A stretch of 20,060 nucleotides of DNA, taken from the NCBI GenBank assembly GCA_030605745.1, contig JAUWHT010000313.1, positions 1-20,060 on the forward strand. Direction: 5' to 3'. The DNA comes from Pirellulales bacterium (GTDB taxonomy: Bacteria; Planctomycetota; Planctomycetia; Pirellulales; Thermoguttaceae). A program made the position numbers and the translations under genes. Shown here one piece after another: positions 1-6,280 of the stretch; the stretch's first letter is position 1; the number at the start of each line of letters is the position of its first letter. The notes beneath the pieces are model-generated. The model saw nothing but the letters and a program-made list of their open reading frames with translations. It ran no database searches and was not told where the DNA came from.

Positions 1-53
1 CGTACTGCTTCATGCCCCCCGGAAATCCCGGCCCCCGGCCGCGCCCACATCCT

Positions 54-581
54 TCAGACACACGAGTAAAACCTCATACTTCGCCCGTGCTGAGTATAGT
101 TGTTCCTAGCCAACTCGGTTGGCGTGAACCCGCCAGCAGGATCCGGCCCACCTCCTTCCAGAACGAACGTATCGCCGCCGATATCCGAAGGACAACGGAA
201 AGGGGCAAGTGCGGTTACCCGGGCCTGCTCGTTGGCCGGGTCAGTGATCGGCAGGCTGAAGTCGATCATGTTCTTATAGACCGCCGTTTGTTCCATGTAT
301 GGCAGTATTCGGGCGCTCCATGCCCAGCCCGGCTCGCCGAACCAGTGGGGTGATTTTGTGCTGGGATCGTAGGCGGTCCAACCGGCCGGCAGCCGCTTAC
401 GGGAGTCGTGGTGAAGTTGAAGTCCCAGGCCGATCTGCCTGAGATTGTTGCAGCACGAAATCCGCCGGGCCGCACCGCGTGCCGCTTGAATCGCCGGCAG
501 CAACAGGGCAATCAAGATGCCGATGATCGCGATTACCACGAGCAATTCTACCAAGGTAAATCCAGTTCGTCGCGTAAACAT
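54..581 (-). CDS. DUF1559 prepilin-like protein, shortened at C-terminus
   Basis: The protein opens with a type IV pilin-like N-terminus: a short basic leader, a G|FTLVE prepilin-peptidase site at residues 7-12, then a hydrophobic helix to about residue 30. DUF1559 features follow: an AARR/CxNNLRQIGLGLQLHH segment, a GEPGWAWSARILPYMEQ segment and FRCPSDIGGDTF. I start it at 581 because an AGGAGA ribosome-binding site lies about 7 nt upstream; the longer reading starting at 611 has none. It is 175 aa, while DUF1559 proteins are usually around 300 aa. The ending after LARNNY loses family resemblance, and the +1 frame there reads ILSTGEV, similar to the usual GVFGTGEV, before its own stop. This suggests a frameshift or decay near position 90. 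Family members are thought to be pseudopilin-like surface or secretion proteins. It lies downstream of, and on the same strand as, the small His/Cys-rich gene. Confidence 0.8.
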   Translation of the reverse strand: MFTRRTGFTLVELLVVIAIIGILIALLLPAIQAARGAARRISCCNNLRQIGLGLQLHHDSRKRLPAGWTAYDPSTKSPHWFGEPGWAWSARILPYMEQTAVYKNMIDFSLPITDPANEQARVTALAPFRCPSDIGGDTFVLEGGGPDPAGGFTPTELARNNYTQHGRSMRFYSCV

Positions 582-682
582 GCTATTGTCTCCTGTTAGA
601 GAAAATCGCACTGCACCGCTGATTTCACGTCAGGCTGCGCGCGCAAAGACAAACTTCCAATGCCAACATCGCCAAAGAGAGT

Positions 683-961
683 TCACGCGATAGCCGGCGG
701 AGCGCGACTGTGCCACAGCAGCGGCACCTGAATGGCCGGACGGACCGGCACCAATGAAACAAGCTCTTGGTCCAGGGCCGTGGACGTTACCTCCTGCACG
801 TCCTCGACCGTGACCGGCTTCTGGGCAAGGAACTTGCAGACCGGGCAGCGCTTATGATCACACTCGCCGTGGCCGTGATCGTGAAACAGCGCAGCCACCG
901 TCACCGCCAACAAGTAGTTCGCGGCCAGCAGGATCGTCAGCTTGTGCATTTGTGACGGCAT
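683..961 (-). CDS. small exported His/Cys-rich protein, possible metal binder
   Basis: This 92-aa protein has a hydrophobic N-terminal segment (about residues 8-26) that looks like a signal peptide or membrane anchor. A dense metal-ligand cluster follows immediately: H27, H29, H31, C34, H36, C39 and C42 in the stretch HDHGHGECDHKRCPVC. The C-terminus ends in HSRAPPAIA. The CPxC plus RAPP pattern recalls DUF2946-type small proteins, but I am not certain of membership. The start was chosen downstream of a strong promoter at 1058-1086; the longer reading from 1096 would begin upstream of that promoter. No clear ribosome-binding site is seen, and Met at 949 is an alternative start. Function is unknown; periplasmic metal binding is an inference from the residues only. 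Confidence 0.65.
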   Translation of the reverse strand: MPSQMHKLTILLAANYLLAVTVAALFHDHGHGECDHKRCPVCKFLAQKPVTVEDVQEVTSTALDQELVSLVPVRPAIQVPLLWHSRAPPAIA

Positions 962-1057
962 GGGGGAATCCACTCGATTCCAGGTGACCACAACCCCTAC
1001 AGTATACCAAAAGCCGCCGAGCGGGTCACCCTTGCGGCAATAGCAGGAAGTAAGTAC

Positions 1058-1086
1058 AATATATGCATAGGTCTGAATTGTGTCAA
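1058..1086 (-). promoter_or_regulatory. strong sigma70-type promoter for the His/Cys-rich gene
   Basis: On the minus strand there is a perfect TTGACA -35 (1081-1086), a 17-nt spacer and a TATATT -10 (1058-1063). The predicted transcription start is near 1050, giving a leader of about 90 nt before the ATG at 961. This is one of the best promoter matches in the window. Confidence 0.7.
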
Positions 1087-1144
1087 CTACCGGCACCTGG
1101 TTTTGAGAGCAGTTGCGGTGATTCTAAGGAATTGAGGGGTAACA

Positions 1145-1387
1145 ATGAACCGCAAATTGAAAGCAATCTACAGAGAAGGGGCCTTTATTCCCGAGGTTTC
1201 GTGTAACCTTCCTGAAGAATCGCAGGTTGAGTTGTTGGTTGAGGGCCCACTGCTTCTTCCTCCCGCAGTAACCGATCCAGAAGAGAAATTCCGGCTAGTA
1301 AAGATGGTTATGCAGCGGATGCGTGAGAACCCGGTTCCCCAAGGGGCGCCTCAGTTCACGAGAGACGAACTTCATGAACACCGTTGA
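1145..1387 (+). CDS. DUF104/AF2212-like antitoxin
   Basis: The 80-aa protein begins LKAIYREGAFIPEVSCNLPEE followed by VELLVEG, the compact beta-hairpin pattern of the DUF104 (AF2212-like) antitoxin family, normally paired with a PIN-domain VapC toxin. A GAGGGG ribosome-binding site lies about 6-8 nt before the ATG. Its last 14 nt overlap the start of the next reading frame (1374), which is the usual antitoxin-toxin coupling, but that toxin is reduced to 21 codons. The C-terminal half (FRLVKMVMQRMRENPVPQGAPQFTRDEL) is the helical part that would contact the toxin. The antitoxin itself looks intact. Confidence 0.75.
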   Translation: MNRKLKAIYREGAFIPEVSCNLPEESQVELLVEGPLLLPPAVTDPEEKFRLVKMVMQRMRENPVPQGAPQFTRDELHEHR

Positions 1388-1439
1388 TACGAATGTCCTG
1401 TTCTACGGCCGCCCAAAGACGTTGGGGAGTGTGCGATGA
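1374..1439 (+). pseudogene. truncated VapC-like PIN toxin (21 codons)
   Basis: Reading from ATG at 1374 gives MNTVDTNVLFYGRPKTLGSVR and a stop. The opening MNTVDTNVLFY is the first strand of a PIN ribonuclease domain, with the first catalytic Asp in VDTNVL. PIN toxins are about 130 aa, so nearly all of the domain and the other acidic residues are missing. It overlaps the upstream antitoxin by 14 nt. The TGA stop overlaps the ATG of the next gene (ATGA, 1436-1439). I read this as the remnant of a deleted toxin, probably non-functional. Confidence 0.65.
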
Positions 1440-1645
1440 AAACCAGAATTTCTGAGCAGGGTCTACTCATTCCGAAGCAATGGTTTGAGGGTATTGACGA
1501 GGTTGAAGTGAGTCGAGAGAATAACGTGATTGTCATAGTCCCACTTGGCGCGGAAGACCCGATTCGTGACCTTGGGAAGCAGCCGATCGCAATTGACGTG
1601 AACGATGCCTCGGCCAATCATGATCGTTACATCTACCACACATGA
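1436..1645 (+). CDS. second antitoxin-like protein, AbrB/VapB type, no toxin partner
   Basis: The 69-aa protein starts MKTRISEQGLLIPKQWFEG and EVEVSRENNVIVIVP, a swapped-hairpin AbrB-like DNA-binding pattern, and ends with ASANHDRYIYHT. I recognise this tail from small antitoxin-like proteins that normally precede a PIN toxin. A GGGGAG ribosome-binding site lies 6 nt upstream of the ATG. No toxin frame follows: ilvD converges from the other strand 30 nt later. With the DUF104 gene and the PIN stub, it appears to be what remains of one or two toxin-antitoxin modules. Confidence 0.65.
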   Translation: MKTRISEQGLLIPKQWFEGIDEVEVSRENNVIVIVPLGAEDPIRDLGKQPIAIDVNDASANHDRYIYHT

Positions 1646-1674
1646 AGCAGGCTTCACGATGGAGCCCTGACATC

Positions 1675-3507
1675 TTAATCCCACTCCAGCACCGCGCCGG
1701 TATCGGCGCTGGTGGCCATGGCAGCGTACTTGGCCAGGCAGCCGGTGTTGAATTTTGGCCGGCGGGGCTTCCATTTTTTGGCCCGCTCGGCTAACTCGTC
1801 TTCGCTCAGCCGCACGTCGAGCTTGTGGACGGGTATGTCGATCTCGATGATGTCGCCGGGTTGAAGCAGTCCGATGGGCCCTCCGGCGGCGGCCTCGGGG
1901 CTGATGTGTCCGATGCAAGCGCCGGCCGAGCCGCCGGAGAATCGGCCGTCGGTGATCAGTGCCACGCGGTCGTCCAGGCCCATGGCCTTGATGGCGGCAG
2001 TGGGTGCCAGCATTTCCTGCATGCCGGGCCCGCCCCGGGGGCCCTCGTAGCGGATCACCACCACGTCGCCCGCTTTGACCTTGCCGCCTACGATCCCCTC
2101 GTAGGCCGCGGTCTCGGTCTCGAAGATCACGGCCGGACCGGCGTGCGTTAGCATTTCGGGCAGCACCCCGGCCGCCTTAACCACCGCGGCGTCGGGCGCC
2201 AGGTTGCCGTACAGGATGGTCAAACCGCCCTGTTGGCTGTAGGCGACGTCGACCTCGCGAATGCAATCGGCCGGGTCGAACCCCAACTCATCGGCGGTCA
2301 GATCGAGGATCGAGTCGGCGGTCTTCTCGACGCTCATCCCCTCGTTGTTCCGCTGGCCCTTGGCGGTGACCGCGGCTAACTGCAGTGCCTCTTGCTTGAC
2401 CGTCTCGGCACGAATGTCGTACTCGGCGATATTCCGGCCCAAGGTATTGCCGGTGACGGTCGGGCAGTCGAGGTGCAGCAGCCCGGGCCGTCCGCGGTTC
2501 ACACTACCGAGGATCGTATGAACACCGCCGGCATTGTGTATGTCTTCCAGATGATAGTGGCTGCTGGGCGCGACCTTGCAAACGTTTGGCGTCTGCCGGC
2601 TGAGCCGGTTGATCCGTTCGATGTCGAAGTCGATGCCGGCCTCGTTTGCCACGGCCAGCATGTGAAGCACTGTATTGGTGCTTCCGCCCATGGCCATGTC
2701 GAGCACCATCGAGTTGTCGATCGACTCGATGGTGACGATCTCGCGGGGCAGCAGCCCGTGGCCTTCGCCCTTTTTGTCGAACTCGAGCACCATTTCGACG
2801 ATCCGCTGGGCAGCGCGGCGAAAGAACTTCTTACGCTCGGCGCTGGTGGCAAGCAGGGTACCGTTCATTGGCAGGGCCATACCCGAAGCTTCACACAGGC
2901 AGTTCATACTGTTGGCGGTGAACATGCCCGAGCAGGAGCCGCAGGTGGGACAAGCGATCTTCTCCAGATCAAGCAGTTCCTCGGCACTCAGCTTGCCGTC
3001 CTGCCTGGCCGCGGCGCCGATGAACACGTCGATCAGATCAACCGAGCGACCGTCGGCCATTTTGCCGGCCTCCATCGGCCCGCCGCTTACGAAGATCGTG
3101 GGGATGTTGCACCGCACGGCGGCCATCAACATGCCGGGCACGATCTTGTCGCAATTGGGGATGCAGATCATGCCGTCGAAGCAGTGGGCCCGCAGCATCG
3201 TCTCGACCGAGTCGGCGATGATCTCGCGGCTGGGCAACGAGAACTTCATGCCCGTGTGACCCATGGCAATCCCGTCGCAGACGCCGACCGTGTTGAACAC
3301 AAACGGCACCCCACCGGCCTGGCGGACGTGCTGCTCGACAAAGGCGCCCACTTTGTCCAGGTGCACGTGACCGGGGACAATCTCGTCGTAGCTATTGCAG
3401 ACAGCGATAAAGGGCTTCGAGAAATCAGTTTCACCCACGCCGGTCGCCCGCAGCAGACTCCGGTGTGGGGCCCTGGCGTCACCCAGTTTGATGGTGTCGG
3501 ATCGCAT
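1675..3507 (-). CDS. ilvD: dihydroxy-acid dehydratase IlvD
   Basis: This cytoplasmic enzyme dehydrates 2,3-dihydroxy-isovalerate and 2,3-dihydroxy-3-methylvalerate to the 2-keto acids in valine, isoleucine and leucine synthesis. The protein is 610 aa, slightly longer than many homologues but in range. Visible motifs are AVCNSYDEIVPGH with C37, CDGIAMGHTGM (77 on), CIPNCDKIVPGM with C119, and CPTCGSCSGMFTAN with C186, C189 and C192. The Fe-S ligands expected in the IlvD/Edd family (C37, C119 and one from the CPTCGSC segment) are therefore present. GPRGGPGMQEM and DGRFSGGS lie in the C-terminal domain. AAGGA precedes the ATG by about 10 nt. It is transcribed divergently from the HAD gene, with a perfect TATAAT in the spacer. 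The neighbours are not other ilv genes. Confidence 0.97.
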   Translation of the reverse strand: MRSDTIKLGDARAPHRSLLRATGVGETDFSKPFIAVCNSYDEIVPGHVHLDKVGAFVEQHVRQAGGVPFVFNTVGVCDGIAMGHTGMKFSLPSREIIADSVETMLRAHCFDGMICIPNCDKIVPGMLMAAVRCNIPTIFVSGGPMEAGKMADGRSVDLIDVFIGAAARQDGKLSAEELLDLEKIACPTCGSCSGMFTANSMNCLCEASGMALPMNGTLLATSAERKKFFRRAAQRIVEMVLEFDKKGEGHGLLPREIVTIESIDNSMVLDMAMGGSTNTVLHMLAVANEAGIDFDIERINRLSRQTPNVCKVAPSSHYHLEDIHNAGGVHTILGSVNRGRPGLLHLDCPTVTGNTLGRNIAEYDIRAETVKQEALQLAAVTAKGQRNNEGMSVEKTADSILDLTADELGFDPADCIREVDVAYSQQGGLTILYGNLAPDAAVVKAAGVLPEMLTHAGPAVIFETETAAYEGIVGGKVKAGDVVVIRYEGPRGGPGMQEMLAPTAAIKAMGLDDRVALITDGRFSGGSAGACIGHISPEAAAGGPIGLLQPGDIIEIDIPVHKLDVRLSEDELAERAKKWKPRRPKFNTGCLAKYAAMATSADTGAVLEWD

Positions 3508-3542
3508 TCTTCAGGGGTCCTTTCGTGTGCAAGGAATATCCA

Positions 3543-3573
3543 CTGGCAATCGCTGGCCACGGAGGGTATTATA
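3543..3573. promoter_or_regulatory. overlapping divergent -10 elements between ilvD and the HAD gene
   Basis: In the 97-bp spacer, 3568-3573 read on the minus strand is a perfect TATAAT facing ilvD, with no good -35. The same bases shifted by one on the plus strand (3567-3572) read TATTAT, with CTGGCA at 3543-3548 as a possible -35 at 18-nt spacing, facing the HAD gene. The two polymerase sites would overlap and could not be occupied together. Confidence 0.4.
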
Positions 3574-3604
3574 ACGTCTTGCCGACTAACCACCATGACG
3601 CACG

Positions 3605-4222
3605 ATGCAACTGAAGTTTCTCTACTTCGATCTCGGTAAGGTCCTGGTCAATTTCGAGATCAACCAGATGTTCCGGCAGATGGGCGCGGTGTCGGGCATC
3701 GACCCGGCGCGAGCGGAAGCGGCCGTATTCGGCGATGGGCTGCAATTTCGATACGAAACCGGGCAGATTTCCAGCGCCGAGTTCTACGAGGCTTTTTGCC
3801 GGCAGACGGGCACCCAGCCCGACTACGATGCCCTGGCGCTGGCCGCCAGCGATATCTTCGAGCTTAACCTCTCCGTCCTCCCCGTAGTCACCCAACTGTA
3901 CGAGGCCGGTTACCCGATGGGCATCCTCTCCAATACGTGCGAGAACCATTGGGAGCACTGCAAGCGGCGCTTCCGGATCGTCGCCGAAGGGTTTGCGGTC
4001 CGCGCGCTGAGCTACCAGATCGGCGCCCACAAGCCGGACCCGGTGATCTTTCGCGCAGCCGCCGAACTGGCCGGTGTGGCGCCGCAAGAGATATTCTTCG
4101 TCGACGATTTCCCAGAGCACGTCGCCGCCGCCAAGACAGTAGGTTTCGACGCAGTCCAATACACCTCAACGTCGGAGTTGGTCGAGGAGTTGCGAAGTCG
4201 GGGGATACGGTTCAATTATTGA
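3605..4222 (+). CDS. HAD superfamily phosphatase, YihX-like
   Basis: The 205-aa protein has the four HAD motifs: FDLGKVLV with nucleophile D9, LSNT at 108-111, the motif III lysine K143 in HKPDP, and FVDD with D167-D168. Motif I reads D-x-G rather than D-x-D, as in the YihX-type sugar-phosphate phosphatase branch. The arrangement (FDLGxV, a GQISSAEFYEAF helical cap, HKPDPVIF) also fits that branch. The substrate cannot be told from the sequence; a small phosphorylated sugar is a family-based guess. No clear ribosome-binding site precedes the ATG. It converges with the toxin-antitoxin pair downstream (23 nt between stops). Confidence 0.88.
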   Translation: MQLKFLYFDLGKVLVNFEINQMFRQMGAVSGIDPARAEAAVFGDGLQFRYETGQISSAEFYEAFCRQTGTQPDYDALALAASDIFELNLSVLPVVTQLYEAGYPMGILSNTCENHWEHCKRRFRIVAEGFAVRALSYQIGAHKPDPVIFRAAAELAGVAPQEIFFVDDFPEHVAAAKTVGFDAVQYTSTSELVEELRSRGIRFNY

Positions 4223-4245
4223 TCGCCGGTCAACGTCAGTTAAGT

Positions 4246-4509
4246 TCAGTCCGTCGGGCGCGGTGGTGTGAAGGACCAAACAGCTAGGACGTAGACGATT
4301 CGATCTTCTTCGAGTACCTGGAACTCGATGCCCAGTGGCGGGGCAAACGCGATCCGTGCGTTGCCCGAACGCGACTCGCCAAGCGAATCGGCCAGGGCGG
4401 CGTCCAGACGGTCTGCCGCGTCGCGCACGCTGCTGCGATCCTCAGCGTCGAGCCAAAGTTGGGCAAGCCATCGCTCGGCCGACGGGGCCCAAAGGACGGT
4501 GAACCTCAC
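4246..4509 (-). CDS. RelE/ParE-family toxin
   Basis: The 87-aa protein fits the short alpha/beta RelE/ParE fold: MRFTVLWAPSAERWLAQLWL forms the first strand and helix, a helix with ADRLDAALADSL follows, then GESRSGNARIAFAPPLGIEFQVLEEDRIVYVLAVW supplies the sheet. The start overlaps the stop of the upstream gene in an ATGA (4506-4509), indicating translational coupling with its antitoxin. RelE members cleave mRNA at the ribosome and ParE members poison gyrase; the sequence alone does not say which. No truncation is visible, so this module appears intact, unlike the one at 1145-1645. Confidence 0.75.
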   Translation of the reverse strand: MRFTVLWAPSAERWLAQLWLDAEDRSSVRDAADRLDAALADSLGESRSGNARIAFAPPLGIEFQVLEEDRIVYVLAVWSFTPPRPTD

Positions 4510-4754
4510 TGGCCGGCCCCTCGCTCAAGATCCACCCAGATTTCGGACAGTGGGCGACCGGTGCGCTGCTTGCGCAACTGTTCAATCTCGTCGTCCGAAA
4601 ACGGCGAGAGGTGCTTGGCCTCTTCGCTGTCCCTGGGCTGGTAGAAAGGCTGAAAAACGCCGAGGACCTTTCCCGAGAGGTCGCAAATCGGCAACATCCC
4701 CTCAGCCCGCGCGAGCTTTTCCCCAAGCGCTGCATCAACGACCAACTTGCTCAT
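4506..4754 (-). CDS. antitoxin partner of the RelE/ParE toxin
   Basis: The 82-aa acidic protein precedes the toxin in an overlapping operon. It begins MSKLVVDAALGEKLARAEGMLPICDLSGKVLGVFQP, an N-terminal segment that could bind DNA or dimerise. It then has a charged SDDEIEQLRKQRTGRPLSEIWVDLERG tail likely to wrap the toxin. I chose the ATG at 4754 because a GGAGG ribosome-binding site lies 8 nt upstream; an in-frame TTG at 4769 is less likely. I know similar proteins next to planctomycete ParE-like toxins but cannot name a characterised family. A promoter with an extended -10 lies just upstream (4788-4816). Confidence 0.65.
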   Translation of the reverse strand: MSKLVVDAALGEKLARAEGMLPICDLSGKVLGVFQPFYQPRDSEEAKHLSPFSDDEIEQLRKQRTGRPLSEIWVDLERGAGQ

Positions 4755-4787
4755 TGCGTCAACCTCCAATCTCCCCCTACGCTTTTT

Positions 4788-4816
4788 ATTCTAGCACACC
4801 GACAACCTTGTGGGAA
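4788..4816 (-). promoter_or_regulatory. promoter of the toxin-antitoxin operon
   Basis: On the minus strand, TTCCCA (4811-4816) and TAGAAT (4788-4793) are separated by 17 nt, and TGC directly precedes the -10, making an extended -10 (TGCTAGAAT). The predicted start is near 4781, about 27 nt before the antitoxin ATG, with GGAGG in between. Confidence 0.5.
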
Positions 4817-4840
4817 GCCCTATGTACACCCGACTGTCCA

Positions 4841-6157
4841 CTAAAGGACGTACCGGTTGACCACGTTCTCGAACAGTTCCTGTCGGCCGCTCACATTCGG
4901 CGTTACGTCGCCCTTTTTGAGCATGTACTTCTCGAGTGAGGCGAAGTTGTGCTTGCCGGCCTCGATCTGGGCGCCGATGCCGGTGTCCCACGAACTGTAA
5001 CGGTCGTTGACCATGCCCTCGATTTCACCTTCAGCCCGGATGGCTGCGGCGATCTTTAGGCCCTTGGCGAAGGTGTCTATACCGCCGATGTGAGCGTAGA
5101 ACAGGTCGACCGGCTCGAAGCTTTCGCGTCGGACCTTGGCGTCGAAATTCACCCCGCCGGGTGCCAGACCGCCCTTGTGCTTCAAGAAGGCCAGCATGAT
5201 CTTGGTGGTCATGTAGACGTCGGTGGGGAACTGGTCGGTGTCCCAGCCTAAGAGCAGGTCGCCCGTGTTGGCGTCCACCGAGCCCAAAAAGCCCTGGTGG
5301 CCGGCGTACTCCAGTTCGTGCTCCACGGTGTGACCGGCCAGCGTGGCGTGGTTGGTTTCGATGTTCAGCTTCACATGCTCTTCCAGCCCGTACGCCCGTA
5401 GGAAGTTGATACACGCGGCGGCGTCGAAGTCGTACTGGTGCTTTGTCGGTTCCTTGGGCTTGGGCTCGAAGTAGAACTGTCCGGTGAAGCCGATCTGCTT
5501 GGCGTAATCGACGGCCATGTGCATGAAGTCGGCCAGGTGGTCCAGCTCGCGCTTCATATCGGTGTTCCACAGGTTCATGTATCCTTCGCGGCCGCCCCAG
5601 GAGGTGTAGCCGTCGCCGCCGAGCAGCTTGGTTACCTCCAGCGCCTTTTTGACCTGGGCGGCGGCAAAAGCGAACGAGTCGGCATTGCAGCTCGTGGCCG
5701 CACCGTGTACATAGCGGGGATTGCTGAACAAGTTGGCGGCGCCCCAGAGTTGCCTGATGCCGGTCCGGTCCGATTCGTCCTTGATGACCTTGACCACCGC
5801 GTCGAGGTTCTTGTTGGTCTCGGCCAGGCTGTCGCCCTCCGGGGCGACGTCGCGGTCGTGGAAGCAGAAGAAGCCGACGCCCAGTTTCTCCATGAACTCG
5901 AAGGCCACCTTGACGCGGTTGACTGCATTGTCAACCGTATCCTCGGCACCTTCCCATGGCCGGACCATCGTGCCCGGCCCAAACGGATCGGCGCCCGTGC
6001 CTCGCATCGTGTGCCAGTAGGCCACACTGAAGCGGAAGTGGTCCTTCATCGGCCGGCCTTCCACCAGCTCGTTCTCGTCGTAATAGCGAAACGCCAGCGG
6101 ATTCTTCGAATCGGGTCCTTCATACTTGATTTTCTGAATGTCGGGAAAAGCGGTCAT
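4841..6157 (-). CDS. xylA: xylose isomerase
   Basis: This cytoplasmic enzyme interconverts D-xylose and D-xylulose (and glucose and fructose more slowly). At 438 aa it matches the longer class II enzymes. The catalytic pair H100/D103 sits in FCFHDRDVAPEGD. Metal ligands are visible as E231 and K233 in YFEPKPKEPTKHQYDFD, E267 and H270 in NIETNHATLAGH, D295 in GSVDANTGD, and D306/D308 in GWDTDQFP. WGGREGYMNLWNTDM is also typical. A strong AAGGAG ribosome-binding site precedes the ATG (6166-6171). No xylulokinase gene is adjacent. The short-chain dehydrogenase 121 nt upstream is on the same strand and could be co-transcribed. A G-quadruplex-type tract lies in the leader, 4 nt upstream of the ribosome-binding site. 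Confidence 0.97.
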   Translation of the reverse strand: MTAFPDIQKIKYEGPDSKNPLAFRYYDENELVEGRPMKDHFRFSVAYWHTMRGTGADPFGPGTMVRPWEGAEDTVDNAVNRVKVAFEFMEKLGVGFFCFHDRDVAPEGDSLAETNKNLDAVVKVIKDESDRTGIRQLWGAANLFSNPRYVHGAATSCNADSFAFAAAQVKKALEVTKLLGGDGYTSWGGREGYMNLWNTDMKRELDHLADFMHMAVDYAKQIGFTGQFYFEPKPKEPTKHQYDFDAAACINFLRAYGLEEHVKLNIETNHATLAGHTVEHELEYAGHQGFLGSVDANTGDLLLGWDTDQFPTDVYMTTKIMLAFLKHKGGLAPGGVNFDAKVRRESFEPVDLFYAHIGGIDTFAKGLKIAAAIRAEGEIEGMVNDRYSSWDTGIGAQIEAGKHNFASLEKYMLKKGDVTPNVSGRQELFENVVNRYVL

Positions 6158-6175
6158 GGTTTGGTCTCCTTGATA

Positions 6176-6206
6176 GGGGTTAGGGGCAAGGGGTTAGGGG
6201 CGAGGG
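6176..6206 (+). other. G-quadruplex-type motif in the xylA leader
   Basis: Four runs of GGGG (6176-6179, 6183-6186, 6190-6193, 6197-6200) are separated by loops of exactly 3 nt (TTA, CAA, TTA), then CGA and GGG (6204-6206). The G-rich strand is the template strand for xylA; the mRNA carries the C-rich complement. It ends 4 nt upstream of the xylA ribosome-binding site. Confidence 0.65.
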
Positions 6207-6213
6207 ATTAGCT

Positions 6214-6280
6214 CCAATTGCAATTTGCAATTGTCAATTTGCAATTTTCAATCGACCCCTCGCCTCTAACCTCTCCCCTC
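6214..6280. repeat. AT-rich tandem words plus degenerate inverted copy of the G-tract
   Basis: CAATTGCAATTTGCAATTGT and CAATTTGCAATTTTCAAT (6214-6251) are iterations of CAATTTG. They are followed by a C-rich stretch (6256-6280) that is an imperfect inverted counterpart of the G-rich tract at 6176-6206. The whole 6176-6280 block is therefore a loose palindrome filling the spacer between the short-chain dehydrogenase and xylA. Confidence 0.5.

Noticed and set aside
962..1096. An N-terminal extension of the His/Cys-rich protein
   Set aside because: It begins upstream of the predicted transcription start and has no ribosome-binding site.
2392..3639. A 415-codon open frame on the plus strand over ilvD
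   Set aside because: It lies antisense to a clear ilvD, has the low-complexity composition of a GC-rich shadow frame, and shows no motif.
1145..4754. Defence island marked by two toxin-antitoxin loci
   Set aside because: ilvD and a HAD phosphatase lie between them and no restriction, abortive infection or phage gene is present; one locus is a remnant.
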